This document shows positions 37,406-46,333 of a DNA stretch of 64,000 nt, in pieces. The position numbers and the translations under genes are program-made. This DNA comes from Alphaproteobacteria bacterium (GTDB lineage: Bacteria; Pseudomonadota; Alphaproteobacteria; UBA828). The stretch lies in assembly GCA_011523425.1 (NCBI GenBank), contig WTGU01000056.1, positions 1 through 64,000 on the forward strand. The letters are read 5' to 3'. Under the pieces are notes generated by a model that saw nothing but the letters and a program-made list of their open reading frames with translations, was not told where the DNA came from and searched no databases. How positions within the stretch are numbered: position 1 is the stretch's first letter; every line of letters begins with the position of its first letter.

Positions 37406-37580
37406 AGCGAGGCCGTCCTAGACGGACTCGCGACAGGCCGCGACCGCGGCCCGCCGCCCATGCGGCGCGCCCGCATCGTGCGCTCCGCGCGCGTGGACGC
37501 GCGACGGCGCCGGCTGAAGGCCGGCTGCCGTGAGCGACAAAGACCTGAAGCGTTTCGGTGTGAAGCGGAAACGCTTCAGG
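37403..37580. repeat. Intergenic repeat R1, copy 2
   Basis: A 178-bp unit between the convergent YkuD and yggS genes, aligned end to end with copy 1. Its right end is a perfect 13-bp inverted repeat CCTGAAGCGTTTC / GAAACGCTTCAGG (37544-37556 and 37568-37580, 11-base loop), and the yggS stop codon (37576-37578) lies inside it. The middle holds a 30-bp module (37469-37498) found identically, inverted, at 46526-46555 within repeat R3. Confidence 0.88.
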
Positions 37581-38289
37581 GAGCGGGCCGGGGGCCGAAG
37601 ATCGCGGTGCCGACCCGGACGTGGGTGGCGCCGGCGGCGATGGCACCCCGGTAGTCCGCCGACATGCCCATGCTGAGGTGCCCCAGCCCGTGGCGCGCCG
37701 CGAGCTCGCGCAGCAGCGCGAAGTGGGGCGCGGGGTCTTCCGTCGCCGGCGGGATGCACATGAGGCCGCTGACGGGCAGCATCAGGGCGTGCCGGCACTC
37801 CGTCACCAGGGCGTCGAGCCCGGCCGGCAGGACGCCCGCCTTCTGCGGCTCGGCCCCGGTATTGACCTGGATGAAGCACGCCGGGCGGCGGTCCTGGCGC
37901 TCCATCTCGCGGGCGAGCGCCGCCGCCAGCTTCAGCCTGTCGATGGCGTGGATCGCGTCGGCGACGGCCACCGCGTCGCGTGCCTTGTTGGTCTGCAGGG
38001 CGCCGATAAAGTGGAGCGCCGCGTCAGGCCATGCGGCGCGGAGCGCGGGCCACTTCTCGCACGCCTCCTGCACCCGGTTCTCGCCGAAGACGCGGTGACC
38101 GGCGGCGAGCGCGGCCTCGATGCGGGACGCGGGGTGTCCCTTGGAGACCGCGATCAGCGTAATCTCGTCCGCTGCGCGCCCTGCGGCGCGCGCCGCTGCC
38201 TGGACCTCGGCCCTCACACGGGCGAGATTGGCCGCGATGTCGACGACGGACGGGCCGTCTGCAGCGGGGGCAGGGGGTGCGTTCGCCAT
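37576..38289 (-). CDS. YggS family PLP homeostasis protein
   Basis: A 237-residue alanine-racemase-fold protein that binds pyridoxal 5'-phosphate and buffers its level. The PLP lysine is Lys50 in LIAVSKGHPA; VFGENRVQEACEKW, LHFIGALQTNKAR and the C-terminal LSMGMSADYRGAIAAGATHVRVGTAIFG are diagnostic. The ATG at 38289 matches the normal family length; upstream ATG codons would add unlikely sequence. It is divergent from the ThiE-like gene by 22 bases, and its stop is inside the R1 palindrome. Confidence 0.93.
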   Translation of the reverse strand: MANAPPAPAADGPSVVDIAANLARVRAEVQAAARAAGRAADEITLIAVSKGHPASRIEAALAAGHRVFGENRVQEACEKWPALRAAWPDAALHFIGALQTNKARDAVAVADAIHAIDRLKLAAALAREMERQDRRPACFIQVNTGAEPQKAGVLPAGLDALVTECRHALMLPVSGLMCIPPATEDPAPHFALLRELAARHGLGHLSMGMSADYRGAIAAGATHVRVGTAIFGPRPAP

Positions 38290-38311
38290 GGGAACCTGAA
38301 CCGGGCGCGTG

Positions 38312-38923
38312 ATGGGAACGCTAGCAGAGGCGGCGGCGAGCCTCAAACGGGCGGCGGGCAGCACCCTGCCCGCGCTCGTGCTCATGACCGACGAGGCGCG
38401 TCTGCCCGATCCCCTCCCGGCCGCAGGCGCGCTGCCGGCGGGCAGCGCCGTCATCCTGCGCCACTATGGCGCGCCCGGCCGGGCCGCGCTCGCCCGCCAC
38501 CTCGCCGCGATCGCGCGGCGGCGCGGGCTGCTGCTGCTGGTGGGCGAGGACCCGGCGCTGGCGCGGTGCGTCGGCGCGGCCGGTGTCCACCTGCCGGAGC
38601 GCGCGCTCCGGCGCGCGCGTGCCGTACGCTGGCGCGGAGACTGGCTCGTCACTGCCGCCGCCCATTCGCACGCCAGCCTGCATGCCGCGGCCGCCTGCGG
38701 CGCCGATGCCGTGCTGCTCTCGCCCGTTCTCGCCACGGCGAGCCACCCGGATATCCGCCCCCTCGGTCCCCGCCGCTTCGCCGCGCTGGCGCGGACGAGC
38801 CCGGTGCCGGTCTACGCGCTGGGCGGCATCGACGGCACGCACGCGCGCATCCTGCGGGGCAGCGGCGCCGTCGGCATCGCCGGCATCGGCGGGCTCATCC
38901 CGGAGCGCCTGAATCGTCCGTGA
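38312..38923 (+). CDS. ThiE-like thiamine phosphate synthase family protein
   Basis: A 203-residue TIM-barrel protein of the ThiE/TenI superfamily. Supporting segments are VLMTDEARLP (strand 1), GVHLPERAL, HSHASLHAAAACGADAVLLSPV and PVYALGGIDGTHARIL. ThiE couples the thiazole and pyrimidine halves of thiamine; TenI aromatises the thiazole. The usual phosphate-binding endings are altered, so family membership is clear but the exact reaction is not. GTG three bases upstream is an alternative start. No TPP riboswitch is seen. The 3' end overlaps the convergent sulfate-activation gene by 29 bases. Confidence 0.75.
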   Translation: MGTLAEAAASLKRAAGSTLPALVLMTDEARLPDPLPAAGALPAGSAVILRHYGAPGRAALARHLAAIARRRGLLLLVGEDPALARCVGAAGVHLPERALRRARAVRWRGDWLVTAAAHSHASLHAAAACGADAVLLSPVLATASHPDIRPLGPRRFAALARTSPVPVYALGGIDGTHARILRGSGAVGIAGIGGLIPERLNRP

Positions 38924-41048
38924 GCTCCGCAAGGGTGAAGTGCCGCTCCACGTAGTCGACCAGCGCTTTGAGCGACTGCTCGACCGGCCGGTCCCCGGTA
39001 TCGACCGTGAGCTCCGGCGCTTCCGGCGCTTCGTAGGGGGCCGAGACGCCGGTGAAGTCCGCGATCTCGCCGGCGCGCGCCCGCCGGTAGAGGCCCCTTG
39101 GATCGCGCTGCTCGCACACCGCGAGCGGGGCGCGGACGTAGACCTCGTGGAAGCCCTCCGGGCTCGAGCGCTCGGCCGCCGCCCGCGCCCGGGCGCGGTC
39201 CGAGCGGTAGGGCGAGATGAAGGCGGTGACCACGACGAAGCCGGCATCGGCGAAGAGCGCCGCCACCTCGCCGACGCGCCGGATGTTCTCGGCCCGGTCC
39301 TCGGGCGAGAAGCCGAGGGTGGCGTTGAGCCCGTGGCGGACATTGTCGCCGTCGAGCGCGTAGACCTGGTAGCCCTTGCGGAAGAGGTGCTCCTCGGCCG
39401 CGATCGCGAGCGTCGACTTGCCGGCGCCCGAGAGGCCGGTGAGCCAGATCACGCCGCCCGCATGGCGGTTGCGCCGGGCGCGGGCGCCGCGGCTGACGCC
39501 GTGGTCGATGATGGAGACGTTGCTCGCGCGGCCGGTGATGAGGGAACGCTGGTCCGGATAGCCTTCCATGCTGACGAGCCCGCCGCCGGCGATCTCGTTC
39601 CCGTCGACGAGGACGAAGCGCCCGGTACGCGGGTTGGCCGTGTGCTCGTCGAGCGCCAGCATCGCGCCGGAGCGCAGCACGGCCTCGGCGATGCGACCGC
39701 GCCCGATCTCCGCCTGCGCCTCGCCTTCTTGTGGCCCGTCCGGCGCGTCCGGATCGATGACGCGGTCGATGGACTGCACCTCGACGGGGTGGGCGGCGGT
39801 GCCGAGCTGGAGGGTGCAGCGCCGGCCGGGTCTGAGCGGCGTGCGCCCGAGCCAGAAGAGCCGCGCGCGGAAGACGTCGGTCTCGATCGGCGGCCGGGCC
39901 TCGTGGCTCACCGTCTCGCCCCGCTCGACCGGGAGCCGCTGGTCCAGCGTGAGGCCGATCGAGCGCCCGGCGGTGGCGTGCGCGAGCGGTGCCGGCGCGT
40001 TCCACGTCTCGATGCTGACGACGCAGGCGGTCCCGTTGGACGGCGAGAAGAGCACCCGGTCGCCCGCGCTCACCCGGCCGCTCTCGATGCGGCCCGCGAC
40101 GATCCGCCGCTCGTCGAACGCGTAGACCCCTTGCACGGACATGCGGAAGGGCGACGCCTCGCGCTCCTCCGTCGGCTCGCTGGCGGAAAGCGCGCCGAGC
40201 AGGCGCCCGATCGGGTCCTCCGCCTCGTGGTCCGCCGCGTGGTCCGCCGCGTGGCCGGCGCGCGCGGCCGCTCCCGCCGCTGCAAGCTCGGCGACGATCT
40301 CCTCCACCGTGGCAGCATCGCTCTCCACCGATTGGGCGACGTCCTGGTCGCCGAGGGCGCGGTAGCGCCTGCGGTCCTGCGCGAAATAGAGGGGCACCAC
40401 CGGGATGCCCTCCCGCGCCGTGTAGCGCCAGACGTCGATCTCCGACCAGCGCAGCAGCAGGGGGTGGACGCGCACATGCCCGCCTGCGGGCACGGTGCCG
40501 TTGTAGTGGTCCCAGAACTCGGGCGGCTGGTCGCGGTAGGCCTGCGCGCCGTCGCCGCCGCGCGGGCTGAACACGCGCTCGTTCGCGTCCGTGCCCTCCT
40601 CGTCGCGTCGGTTGCCGGCGAGGAGGCCGGCGAACCCCTCCCCGGCGATCACCGCCTCCAGGCCGGCGGCCACGCGCGCCGCGGACCGCGCCGCCGGCGG
40701 CAGCGAGGGGTCGCCGGCGGAGTCCGGTGGGCAGGGGGCCGGGATGAGCCGCAGGTTCCACGCTGCGGCCTGGCGATCGCGGAACGCGTACATCTCCGCG
40801 AACGCGCGCCCGGTATCCACGTGGACCACGGGGAACGGCACATGACCGAAGAAGGCCTTGCGGCAGAGCCAGAGCATGACGGTGGAGTCCGCGTCGAGCG
40901 ACCAGAGCAGCGCCGGCCGGTCCAGCATCGCGTGGGCCTCGCGGATGATGTGGATGCTCTCGGATTCGAGGGCATCGAGATGCGCCTCCGCCGCCGCATC
41001 TGTCTCAGAACGCGCCACCGGCCCCGTCCGGTCCGCAGGCGCGCTCAT
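38895..41048 (-). CDS. CysD-like / CysN domain II-III / CysC fusion
   Basis: A 717-residue three-part protein of sulfate activation. Residues ~20-255 resemble CysD, the ATP sulfurylase subunit (ESESIHIIREA, FPVVHVDTG, RRDEE at 147-151). Residues ~299-485 match EF-Tu-like domains II and III of CysN (GRIESGRVSAGDRVLF, FRARLFWLG), with no GTPase domain between. Residues ~527-705 are a full APS kinase with P-loop GLSGAGKST (538-546), DGDNVRHGL and AFISPYR. The CysD PP-loop, SIGKDSS in E. coli, is SLDADST here, so sulfurylase activity is doubtful. If active it makes PAPS for the sulfotransferase whose stop overlaps its start by four bases. Confidence 0.88.
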   Translation of the reverse strand: MSAPADRTGPVARSETDAAAEAHLDALESESIHIIREAHAMLDRPALLWSLDADSTVMLWLCRKAFFGHVPFPVVHVDTGRAFAEMYAFRDRQAAAWNLRLIPAPCPPDSAGDPSLPPAARSAARVAAGLEAVIAGEGFAGLLAGNRRDEEGTDANERVFSPRGGDGAQAYRDQPPEFWDHYNGTVPAGGHVRVHPLLLRWSEIDVWRYTAREGIPVVPLYFAQDRRRYRALGDQDVAQSVESDAATVEEIVAELAAAGAAARAGHAADHAADHEAEDPIGRLLGALSASEPTEEREASPFRMSVQGVYAFDERRIVAGRIESGRVSAGDRVLFSPSNGTACVVSIETWNAPAPLAHATAGRSIGLTLDQRLPVERGETVSHEARPPIETDVFRARLFWLGRTPLRPGRRCTLQLGTAAHPVEVQSIDRVIDPDAPDGPQEGEAQAEIGRGRIAEAVLRSGAMLALDEHTANPRTGRFVLVDGNEIAGGGLVSMEGYPDQRSLITGRASNVSIIDHGVSRGARARRNRHAGGVIWLTGLSGAGKSTLAIAAEEHLFRKGYQVYALDGDNVRHGLNATLGFSPEDRAENIRRVGEVAALFADAGFVVVTAFISPYRSDRARARAAAERSSPEGFHEVYVRAPLAVCEQRDPRGLYRRARAGEIADFTGVSAPYEAPEAPELTVDTGDRPVEQSLKALVDYVERHFTLAELTDDSGAPG

Positions 41049-41929
41049 CGGCCGGCTCCGGCGCCTTCCGCGGCCTCGGCCTCGCCTGCGTCCTCGTAGC
41101 CCGCCGGCACGTAGCCGAAGCGCGCCATCTGGGTGCGGTGGCGCTCGACCACCCGGCGCACCTGGGCATCGCTGAGGGCCTCGCGCCAGCCGCCCGCCTT
41201 GCCGGAGCGGAAGAAGCGGTCCTGCACCGGGGTGCGCTCGACGAAGCCGGTGCGGTCCTCCTGCGCGCGCAGGGCGCGGAACGAGGAGTGACGCATCGCG
41301 CGCTCCAGGCGCTCGCGCGGGGGCTTCAGCCCGAGGAAGGCGGCGACGGCGCGGAAGGTCGGCCCCGGGCGGCTGCTCATGTCCTCGAAGCGCATGACGT
41401 GGAGCTTCTGGTGCGCCCGGGCCGTCCAGCTCGCGACATGAGTGGACCAGTCCTCGTGATGCTCCGGCACGAGCGTCTCCGACGCGGGCGTCGCGAAGTC
41501 CGTCGTCTCCATGAGCGCGATCACGTCGTCCACCGGCTGCCCCAGGTGATGGGCGTAGGAGACCACCACGTCCAGCGGGTTGCGCACCACGTAGATCGCG
41601 CCGGCGGTGAGGTTCTGGCTGATCATGGGCACGCCGGCGACCTCGATCAGCGCGTTGTGGGTCTTGACCATGACGGTGTCGCGCGCGCTCTCGCTGATGA
41701 GCGCGTGCACCCTGGGCCTGAGCTGCGCCAGATCATCCCGGCTGAGCTCCGCCGGCGAACGCGGGTCGAGTCGTTTGAACCAGTGCGCCTGGCTGTCGCC
41801 CGCCGTGAGCTCCGACATCCGGTTGATGTCGAAGGGCTCGCGCGGGTTGCGCAGGAGGTTGTGCAGGAAGGCGCGCAGCCAGGTGTTGCCCGACTTGGGG
41901 TAGGAGGCGAGCCACAGGATGCCGCTCAT
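41045..41929 (-). CDS. PAPS-dependent sulfotransferase
   Basis: A 294-residue cytosolic sulfotransferase. The 5'-phosphosulfate-binding loop is YPKSGNTW at 10-17, the likely catalytic histidine is His91 in VKTHNA, and the 3'-phosphate loop is RNPLDVVVSY (Arg116 to Ser124), followed by the helix RFEDM. The acceptor is unknown (lipid, sugar or small molecule). The ATG at 41929 gives the canonical MSGILWLASYPKSGNTW; 12 extra residues from 41965 are unlikely. It is coupled by ATGA overlap to the sulfate-activation fusion gene downstream, which should supply its PAPS donor. Confidence 0.9.
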   Translation of the reverse strand: MSGILWLASYPKSGNTWLRAFLHNLLRNPREPFDINRMSELTAGDSQAHWFKRLDPRSPAELSRDDLAQLRPRVHALISESARDTVMVKTHNALIEVAGVPMISQNLTAGAIYVVRNPLDVVVSYAHHLGQPVDDVIALMETTDFATPASETLVPEHHEDWSTHVASWTARAHQKLHVMRFEDMSSRPGPTFRAVAAFLGLKPPRERLERAMRHSSFRALRAQEDRTGFVERTPVQDRFFRSGKAGGWREALSDAQVRRVVERHRTQMARFGYVPAGYEDAGEAEAAEGAGAGR

Positions 41930-41968
41930 CGGGCAGGCCCAGCCGGGGGAAGAAGAGGCGAGCACATC

Positions 41969-43186
41969 CTAGAGGGGCGGCGCCGCGCCTTCGAGCGGGA
42001 TGATCTCCACCGCGGACCCGCGCGGCAGTGCCGGCGCGTGCGGCGGCCGGACGACGAGGCACTGCGCCTTCACCAGCAGCGACAGCATCGAGCTGTCCTG
42101 CCGGGCGAAGGGGGTGGCCACCAGCGCGCCGCCCTCGTCGCGCCCGAGCGTCGCGCGCAAGTAGTCCTGGCGCTCGTCGTTCTCCGCCACGTCCGCACCG
42201 AGGCTCGCCTGCTGCGCGGCCGGCGCGGCGCCGTCGCGCTCCCCGAGCATGGCCGCGATTGCGGGTCTCAGGAAGACCAGCGCGCAGACGAGCGAGGAGA
42301 CCGGGTTGCCCGGCAGGCCGAGCAGCCGGGTGCCACCCACGGAGCCGAACATCAGCGGCTTGCCGGGCCGCATGGCGATCTTCCAGAAATCGAGGGCGAG
42401 CCCCTCGTCCGCGAGCGCGTCGCGGATCAGGTCGTGCTCGCCCACCGAGGCGCCGCCGGTGGTGACCAGGAGGTCCGCGCCGCGTGCGCCCGCGGCATGC
42501 TCGACGAGGGAGCGGGTGTCGTCGCGGGCGATGCCGAGGTCCAGCGCCTCGCCGCCGCAGCCCTGCACCACCGCTCGGAGCGCGTGGGTGTTGGAGCTCA
42601 CGATCTGGTTCTCGCCGCGCGGCTCGCCCGGCATGACGATCTCGTCGCCGGTGGCGAGCAGCGCGATGCGCGGCTTGCGCCTGACCGAGAGCCACGGCTG
42701 GTCCATGGCGGCGGCGAGCCCGATGGCGCGGGCGTCAAGCCGGGTGCCAGCCGCGACTCCCACCTCGCCGGCGCTGAAATCGAGCCCGGCGGGGCGGATA
42801 TAGCGGCCCTCTGCTGCGCTTGCGTGCACCGTGATCGCATCGCCGTCCCGGCTCGTGTTCTCCTGGATCACGATGGTATCGGCGCCGTCGGGCACCGGCG
42901 CGCCGGTGAAGATGCGCACCGCCTCGCCGGGGCCGAGGGTGCCCTCGAAGCGCGCGCCGGCCGGCACGCTGCCGATCTGCCTGAGGGTCGCTGGCACACT
43001 TGCCACATCGGCGGCGCGTGCCGCATAGCCGTCCATCGCCGAGACAGCGAAGGGCGGCTGCGTAAGGCGCGCGACGACGTCTTCCGCCAGCACGCGGCCG
43101 TGGGCCTCGGCCAGCGGCACGGTCTCCGCCGGCAGCGGCGAGAAGGCGGCGGTGATGCGGGCGACCGCCTCTGCGACCGGGATCAT
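41969..43186 (-). CDS. moeA: Molybdopterin molybdenumtransferase MoeA
   Basis: A 405-residue enzyme that inserts molybdate into adenylylated molybdopterin. Motifs: FAVSAMDGYAARAAD, RIFTGAPVPDGADTIVIQE, the MoaB/Mog-like domain with GDEIV and TTGGASVGEHD, and the LLGLPGNPVSSLVCALVFLRP signature. It lies three bases after moaC and 39 bases before the sulfotransferase. Molybdenum cofactor would serve enzymes such as nitrate reductase, in keeping with anaerobic respiration. Confidence 0.95.
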   Translation of the reverse strand: MIPVAEAVARITAAFSPLPAETVPLAEAHGRVLAEDVVARLTQPPFAVSAMDGYAARAADVASVPATLRQIGSVPAGARFEGTLGPGEAVRIFTGAPVPDGADTIVIQENTSRDGDAITVHASAAEGRYIRPAGLDFSAGEVGVAAGTRLDARAIGLAAAMDQPWLSVRRKPRIALLATGDEIVMPGEPRGENQIVSSNTHALRAVVQGCGGEALDLGIARDDTRSLVEHAAGARGADLLVTTGGASVGEHDLIRDALADEGLALDFWKIAMRPGKPLMFGSVGGTRLLGLPGNPVSSLVCALVFLRPAIAAMLGERDGAAPAAQQASLGADVAENDERQDYLRATLGRDEGGALVATPFARQDSSMLSLLVKAQCLVVRPPHAPALPRGSAVEIIPLEGAAPPL

Positions 43187-43189
43187 CGC

Positions 43190-43666
43190 CTAGGGCGCCC
43201 TGAACTCGCCCGACCTGCCGCCCTCCTTGTGGGTGAGCCGCACGTCCGTGATGCGCATGCCGCGATCGGCGGCCTTGCACATGTCGTAGACGGTCAGCGC
43301 AGCGACGCTGGCTGCGGTCAGCGCCTCCATCTCGACCCCGGTGCGCGCCGTGATCCGGCAGCTCGCCTCGATGTCGACGGCGCCCGCCGTCTCGTCACAC
43401 GCGAGCGTCACGTCGATGGCGGTCAGCGCCAGCGGATGACAGAGCGGGATCAGGTCGGAAGTGCGCTTGGCCGCCATGATGCCGGCGAGCCGGGCAACCC
43501 CCAGCACGTCGCCCTTGGCGACGCCGCCCTCCGCGATCAGGCGCACGGTCTCGGGCTTCATCAGCACGCGCGCCCGCGCCGTCGCCCGTCGCTCGGTCAC
43601 CTCCTTGTCGCTCACGTCCACCATGCGCGCCTTGCCGTCCGCGTCGATATGGGTCAGCCGTGCCAT
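43190..43666 (-). CDS. moaC: Cyclic pyranopterin monophosphate synthase MoaC
   Basis: A 158-residue enzyme of the first molybdenum cofactor step, forming cPMP from the MoaA product. Conserved segments: [21 protein letters not shown] at the N-terminus (full-length start), [38 protein letters not shown] and the active-site [14 protein letters not shown]. It lies between trpC and moeA with gaps of three bases each side, the usual alphaproteobacterial trp-moa arrangement. Confidence 0.96.
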   Translation of the reverse strand: MARLTHIDADGKARMVDVSDKEVTERRATARARVLMKPETVRLIAEGGVAKGDVLGVARLAGIMAAKRTSDLIPLCHPLALTAIDVTLACDETAGAVDIEASCRITARTGVEMEALTAASVAALTVYDMCKAADRGMRITDVRLTHKEGGRSGEFRAP

Positions 43667-43669
43667 GGC

Positions 43670-44488
43670 TCAGCCCTCCGCTGCCCGGGCGCCCGGCTCG
43701 GGCGCCAGCAGCGCCGCCGTGGCCGCCGCCACGTCGGCCTGGCGCATCAGCGATTCGCCGACCAGGAAGCGGCGGACGCCGAGCGCCGTCATGCGCGCGA
43801 GATCGGCCGGCGTGTGGAGCCCGCTCTCGCAGACGATCGGCGGGTCGTCCGCCGCCAGCGGCACGAGGCGCTCGGTGGTCGCGAGATCGACAGCGAGGGT
43901 CTTGAGGTTGCGGTTGTTGATGCCGAGCAGCGAGGCATCGAGTGCGAGCGCCCGCGCGAGCTCCGGCTCGTCATGGACCTCGACCAGCGTATCCATGCCG
44001 AGCGCCGCTGCCGCCGCCGCGAGCTCGGCCGCCTGGCCGTCGCCGAGGGCGGCCATGATGAGCAGGATGCAGTCCGCGCCGAGCGCGCGCGCTTCGATCA
44101 CCTGATAGGGGTCGAGCATGAAGTCCTTGCGCAGGACGGGCAGCGGCACCGCCGCGCGCGCTTCCTCCAGGAACCGGTCCTCGCCCTGGAAATAGGGCTC
44201 GTCGGTCAGCACCGAGAGGCAGGCCGCGCCGCCGGCTGCATAGGCGCGCGCCAGCGCCGCAGGCTCGAAGTCGGCGCGAATCAGGCCCTTGCTCGGCGAG
44301 GCCTTCTTGAGCTCGGCGATGAGCGCCGGCCGGCCGGCCCCGGCCACCGCATCCAGCGCCCGGGCGAAGCCGCGCGGCGCCGGTGCGGCGTGCGCCCGTT
44401 CGTTGAGCGCCGCCTCGGGCATGGCCTGTTTGCGGGCGGCGACGTGGCGCCGCTTGTCGTCGCAGATGCGGGCGAGCACGTCGCTCAT
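43670..44488 (-). CDS. trpC: Indole-3-glycerol-phosphate synthase
   Basis: A 272-residue TIM-barrel enzyme of tryptophan synthesis. The catalytic segments are intact: [62 protein letters not shown] and VCESGLHTP. The ATG at 44488 overlaps the trpD stop by four bases. moaC follows after three bases. Confidence 0.96.
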   Translation of the reverse strand: MSDVLARICDDKRRHVAARKQAMPEAALNERAHAAPAPRGFARALDAVAGAGRPALIAELKKASPSKGLIRADFEPAALARAYAAGGAACLSVLTDEPYFQGEDRFLEEARAAVPLPVLRKDFMLDPYQVIEARALGADCILLIMAALGDGQAAELAAAAAALGMDTLVEVHDEPELARALALDASLLGINNRNLKTLAVDLATTERLVPLAADDPPIVCESGLHTPADLARMTALGVRRFLVGESLMRQADVAAATAALLAPEPGARAAEG

Positions 44489-45543
44489 CGGCCGGCACCG
44501 CTCCCGGCCTCGGCGGCCGCGCCCCGTCCACTGATCTCGACGAGCCGGTCGAGCGTGGCGCGTGCGCTGCCGCCGTCGATCGCCTCGGCGGCGAGCGCGG
44601 CGCCCTCCCTGAGATCGCCGGCCCGGCCCGCGACGACGAGCGCCGCGGCGCTGTTCAGCAGCACGATGTCGCGTGCGGGCCCGGGCTCGCCGGCCAGCAC
44701 GGCGCGGACGATGGCGGCGTTGGTCGCGGCATCGCCGCCGGCGAGATCGTCGGGCGCGGCGCGGGCGAGGCCGGCATCCTCCGGCGTGACCTCGAAGCGG
44801 CGGATCGTGCCGCCTTCGAGCTCCACCACGGTGCTGGGCCCCGTCGTGGTCAACTCGTCGGTGCCGTCGCCGCCGTGCACGACCCAGACTCGCTCCGAGC
44901 CCAGATTGCGCAGCACCTCGGCCATGGGCGCCGTCCACCTGGCGTCGAACACGCCGATCAGCTGGCGCCTGGCGCCTGCCGGGTTGGCGAGCGGGCCGAG
45001 CAGGTTGAAGACGGTGCGCGTGCCGAGCTCGATGCGGGTCGGCCCGACGTGGCGCATGGCGCCGTGGTGCCGGGGCGCCATGAGGAAGCCGATCCCGGCC
45101 TCCCAGAGGGACGCGCGCACCAGCGCCATGTCCGCGTCGATGGTGACGCCGAGTGCCGCCAGCATGTCGGCCGAACCCGAACGCGACGAGAGCGCCCGGT
45201 TGCCGTGCTTGGCGACCGGCACGCCCGCGCCCGCAGCGACGATGGCCGCGGCGGTCGAGATGTTGAAGGTGCCCTTCGCGTCCCCGCCGGTGCCGCAGGT
45301 GTCGATGGTCCCCTCCGGCGCCTCGATGGCGAGCGCCCGCGCCCGCATCGCCTGCGCGCCGCCGGTGATCTCGTCCACCGTTTCGCCCCGCACTCTGAGC
45401 GCCATGAGGAAGCCGCCCATCTGCGAGGGCGTCGCCGCGCCCTCCATCATCGCGTCGAAGGCGGCCCGCGCCTCGTCGACGGAGAGCGACGCGCCGCTCG
45501 CGACACGCCCTATGAGCGCCTTGAAATCGGTCGGGTCCGTCAT
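44485..45543 (-). CDS. trpD: Anthranilate phosphoribosyltransferase
   Basis: A 352-residue enzyme joining anthranilate and PRPP. The PRPP site [14 protein letters not shown] and the [20 protein letters not shown] segment are intact, as is [12 protein letters not shown]. The ATG at 45543 gives [17 protein letters not shown]; a GTG at 45561 would add six residues. trpG, often directly upstream, is not present here: a methyltransferase on the opposite strand follows. Confidence 0.95.
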   Translation of the reverse strand: MTDPTDFKALIGRVASGASLSVDEARAAFDAMMEGAATPSQMGGFLMALRVRGETVDEITGGAQAMRARALAIEAPEGTIDTCGTGGDAKGTFNISTAAAIVAAGAGVPVAKHGNRALSSRSGSADMLAALGVTIDADMALVRASLWEAGIGFLMAPRHHGAMRHVGPTRIELGTRTVFNLLGPLANPAGARRQLIGVFDARWTAPMAEVLRNLGSERVWVVHGGDGTDELTTTGPSTVVELEGGTIRRFEVTPEDAGLARAAPDDLAGGDAATNAAIVRAVLAGEPGPARDIVLLNSAAALVVAGRAGDLREGAALAAEAIDGGSARATLDRLVEISGRGAAAEAGSGAGR

Positions 45544-45709
45544 GGAGGCACGCTCGCTCACGCAGCGGCCGGCGGGCGGGCCGCCGGGCCGGATCGCCCC
45601 CGTGTTATAGCCGGTTCTCGACGAAACGCCATGCGGCGCGGTGTCCCCCGCCCTCCCTCAGCGTCATTGGCACTGGCCTTCCGCGCCGGACTCGGATTTC
45701 CTGTCCGCC

Positions 45710-46333
45710 ATGACCGCCGGCGACGCACGGGCGACCTATCGGCGCATCGCGCCCTTCTACGACTTCCTGGACGGGCCCTTCGAGCGCGGCCGCTACGCGC
45801 AGCTACGCGGCGGGCTCTTCGCGGGCCTGGAGGGGCGGGTGCTGGATGCCGGCGTCGGCACCGGCCGCAACATCCCGCACTATCCGGCGCACGCGGACGT
45901 GATCGGCATCGATCTCTCGGCGGCCATGCTGGCCCGCGCCCGCCGGCGGCGCGATGCGCTCGGCCGCGACGCGCCGCTGGCGGCGATGGACGTGCTCGGC
46001 ACCGGCTTCGCCGACGCCAGCTTCGACGCCGTGGTCGCGAGCTTCCTGTTCTGCGTGATCGGCGCCGGGCAGCAGCAGGCGGCGCTCGCGGAGCTCGGGC
46101 GCATCGTGCGGCCCGGCGGCGAGATCCGGCTGCTGGACTACTCGCTCTCGAAGCGGCCGGTGCGGCGCTTCGTCATGGGCCTCTGGGCGCCCTGGGTGCG
46201 CTGGGCCTACGGCGCGGGCTTCGACCGCGAGACCCACCGCCACGTCGAGCCCGCCGGCCTCGTGCTGGCGGAGAACCGCTTTCTGATCGACGACATCCTG
46301 AGATACGTGGTCGCGCGCCGGCCGCCGGGATAG
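45710..46333 (+). CDS. Class I SAM-dependent methyltransferase
   Basis: A 207-residue methyltransferase. SAM-binding motif I is VLDAGVGTGRNIPHY, followed by VIGIDLSAAMLARAR, SFDAVVASFLFCVI and the post-motif segment LGRIVRPGGEIRLLDYS. The opening YRRIAPFYDFLDGPFERGR resembles UbiE/PmtA-like enzymes acting on quinones or phospholipid head groups, but the substrate cannot be assigned. The ATG at 45710 places the start at this block. The TAG stop (46331-46333) forms the first bases of the left arm of repeat R3. Confidence 0.85.
   Translation: MTAGDARATYRRIAPFYDFLDGPFERGRYAQLRGGLFAGLEGRVLDAGVGTGRNIPHYPAHADVIGIDLSAAMLARARRRRDALGRDAPLAAMDVLGTGFADASFDAVVASFLFCVIGAGQQQAALAELGRIVRPGGEIRLLDYSLSKRPVRRFVMGLWAPWVRWAYGAGFDRETHRHVEPAGLVLAENRFLIDDILRYVVARRPPG

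Noticed and set aside
38290-38311. TPP riboswitch before the ThiE-like gene
   Set aside because: Only 22 bases separate it from the divergent yggS start, too short for a riboswitch; no THI-box sequence is seen.
41138-45610. A 1490-codon open frame on the plus strand
   Set aside because: It lies antisense to the sulfotransferase, moeA, moaC, trpC and trpD genes, whose motifs are intact. Its translation is low-complexity Arg/Gly/His/Asp typical of an antisense frame in GC-rich DNA.
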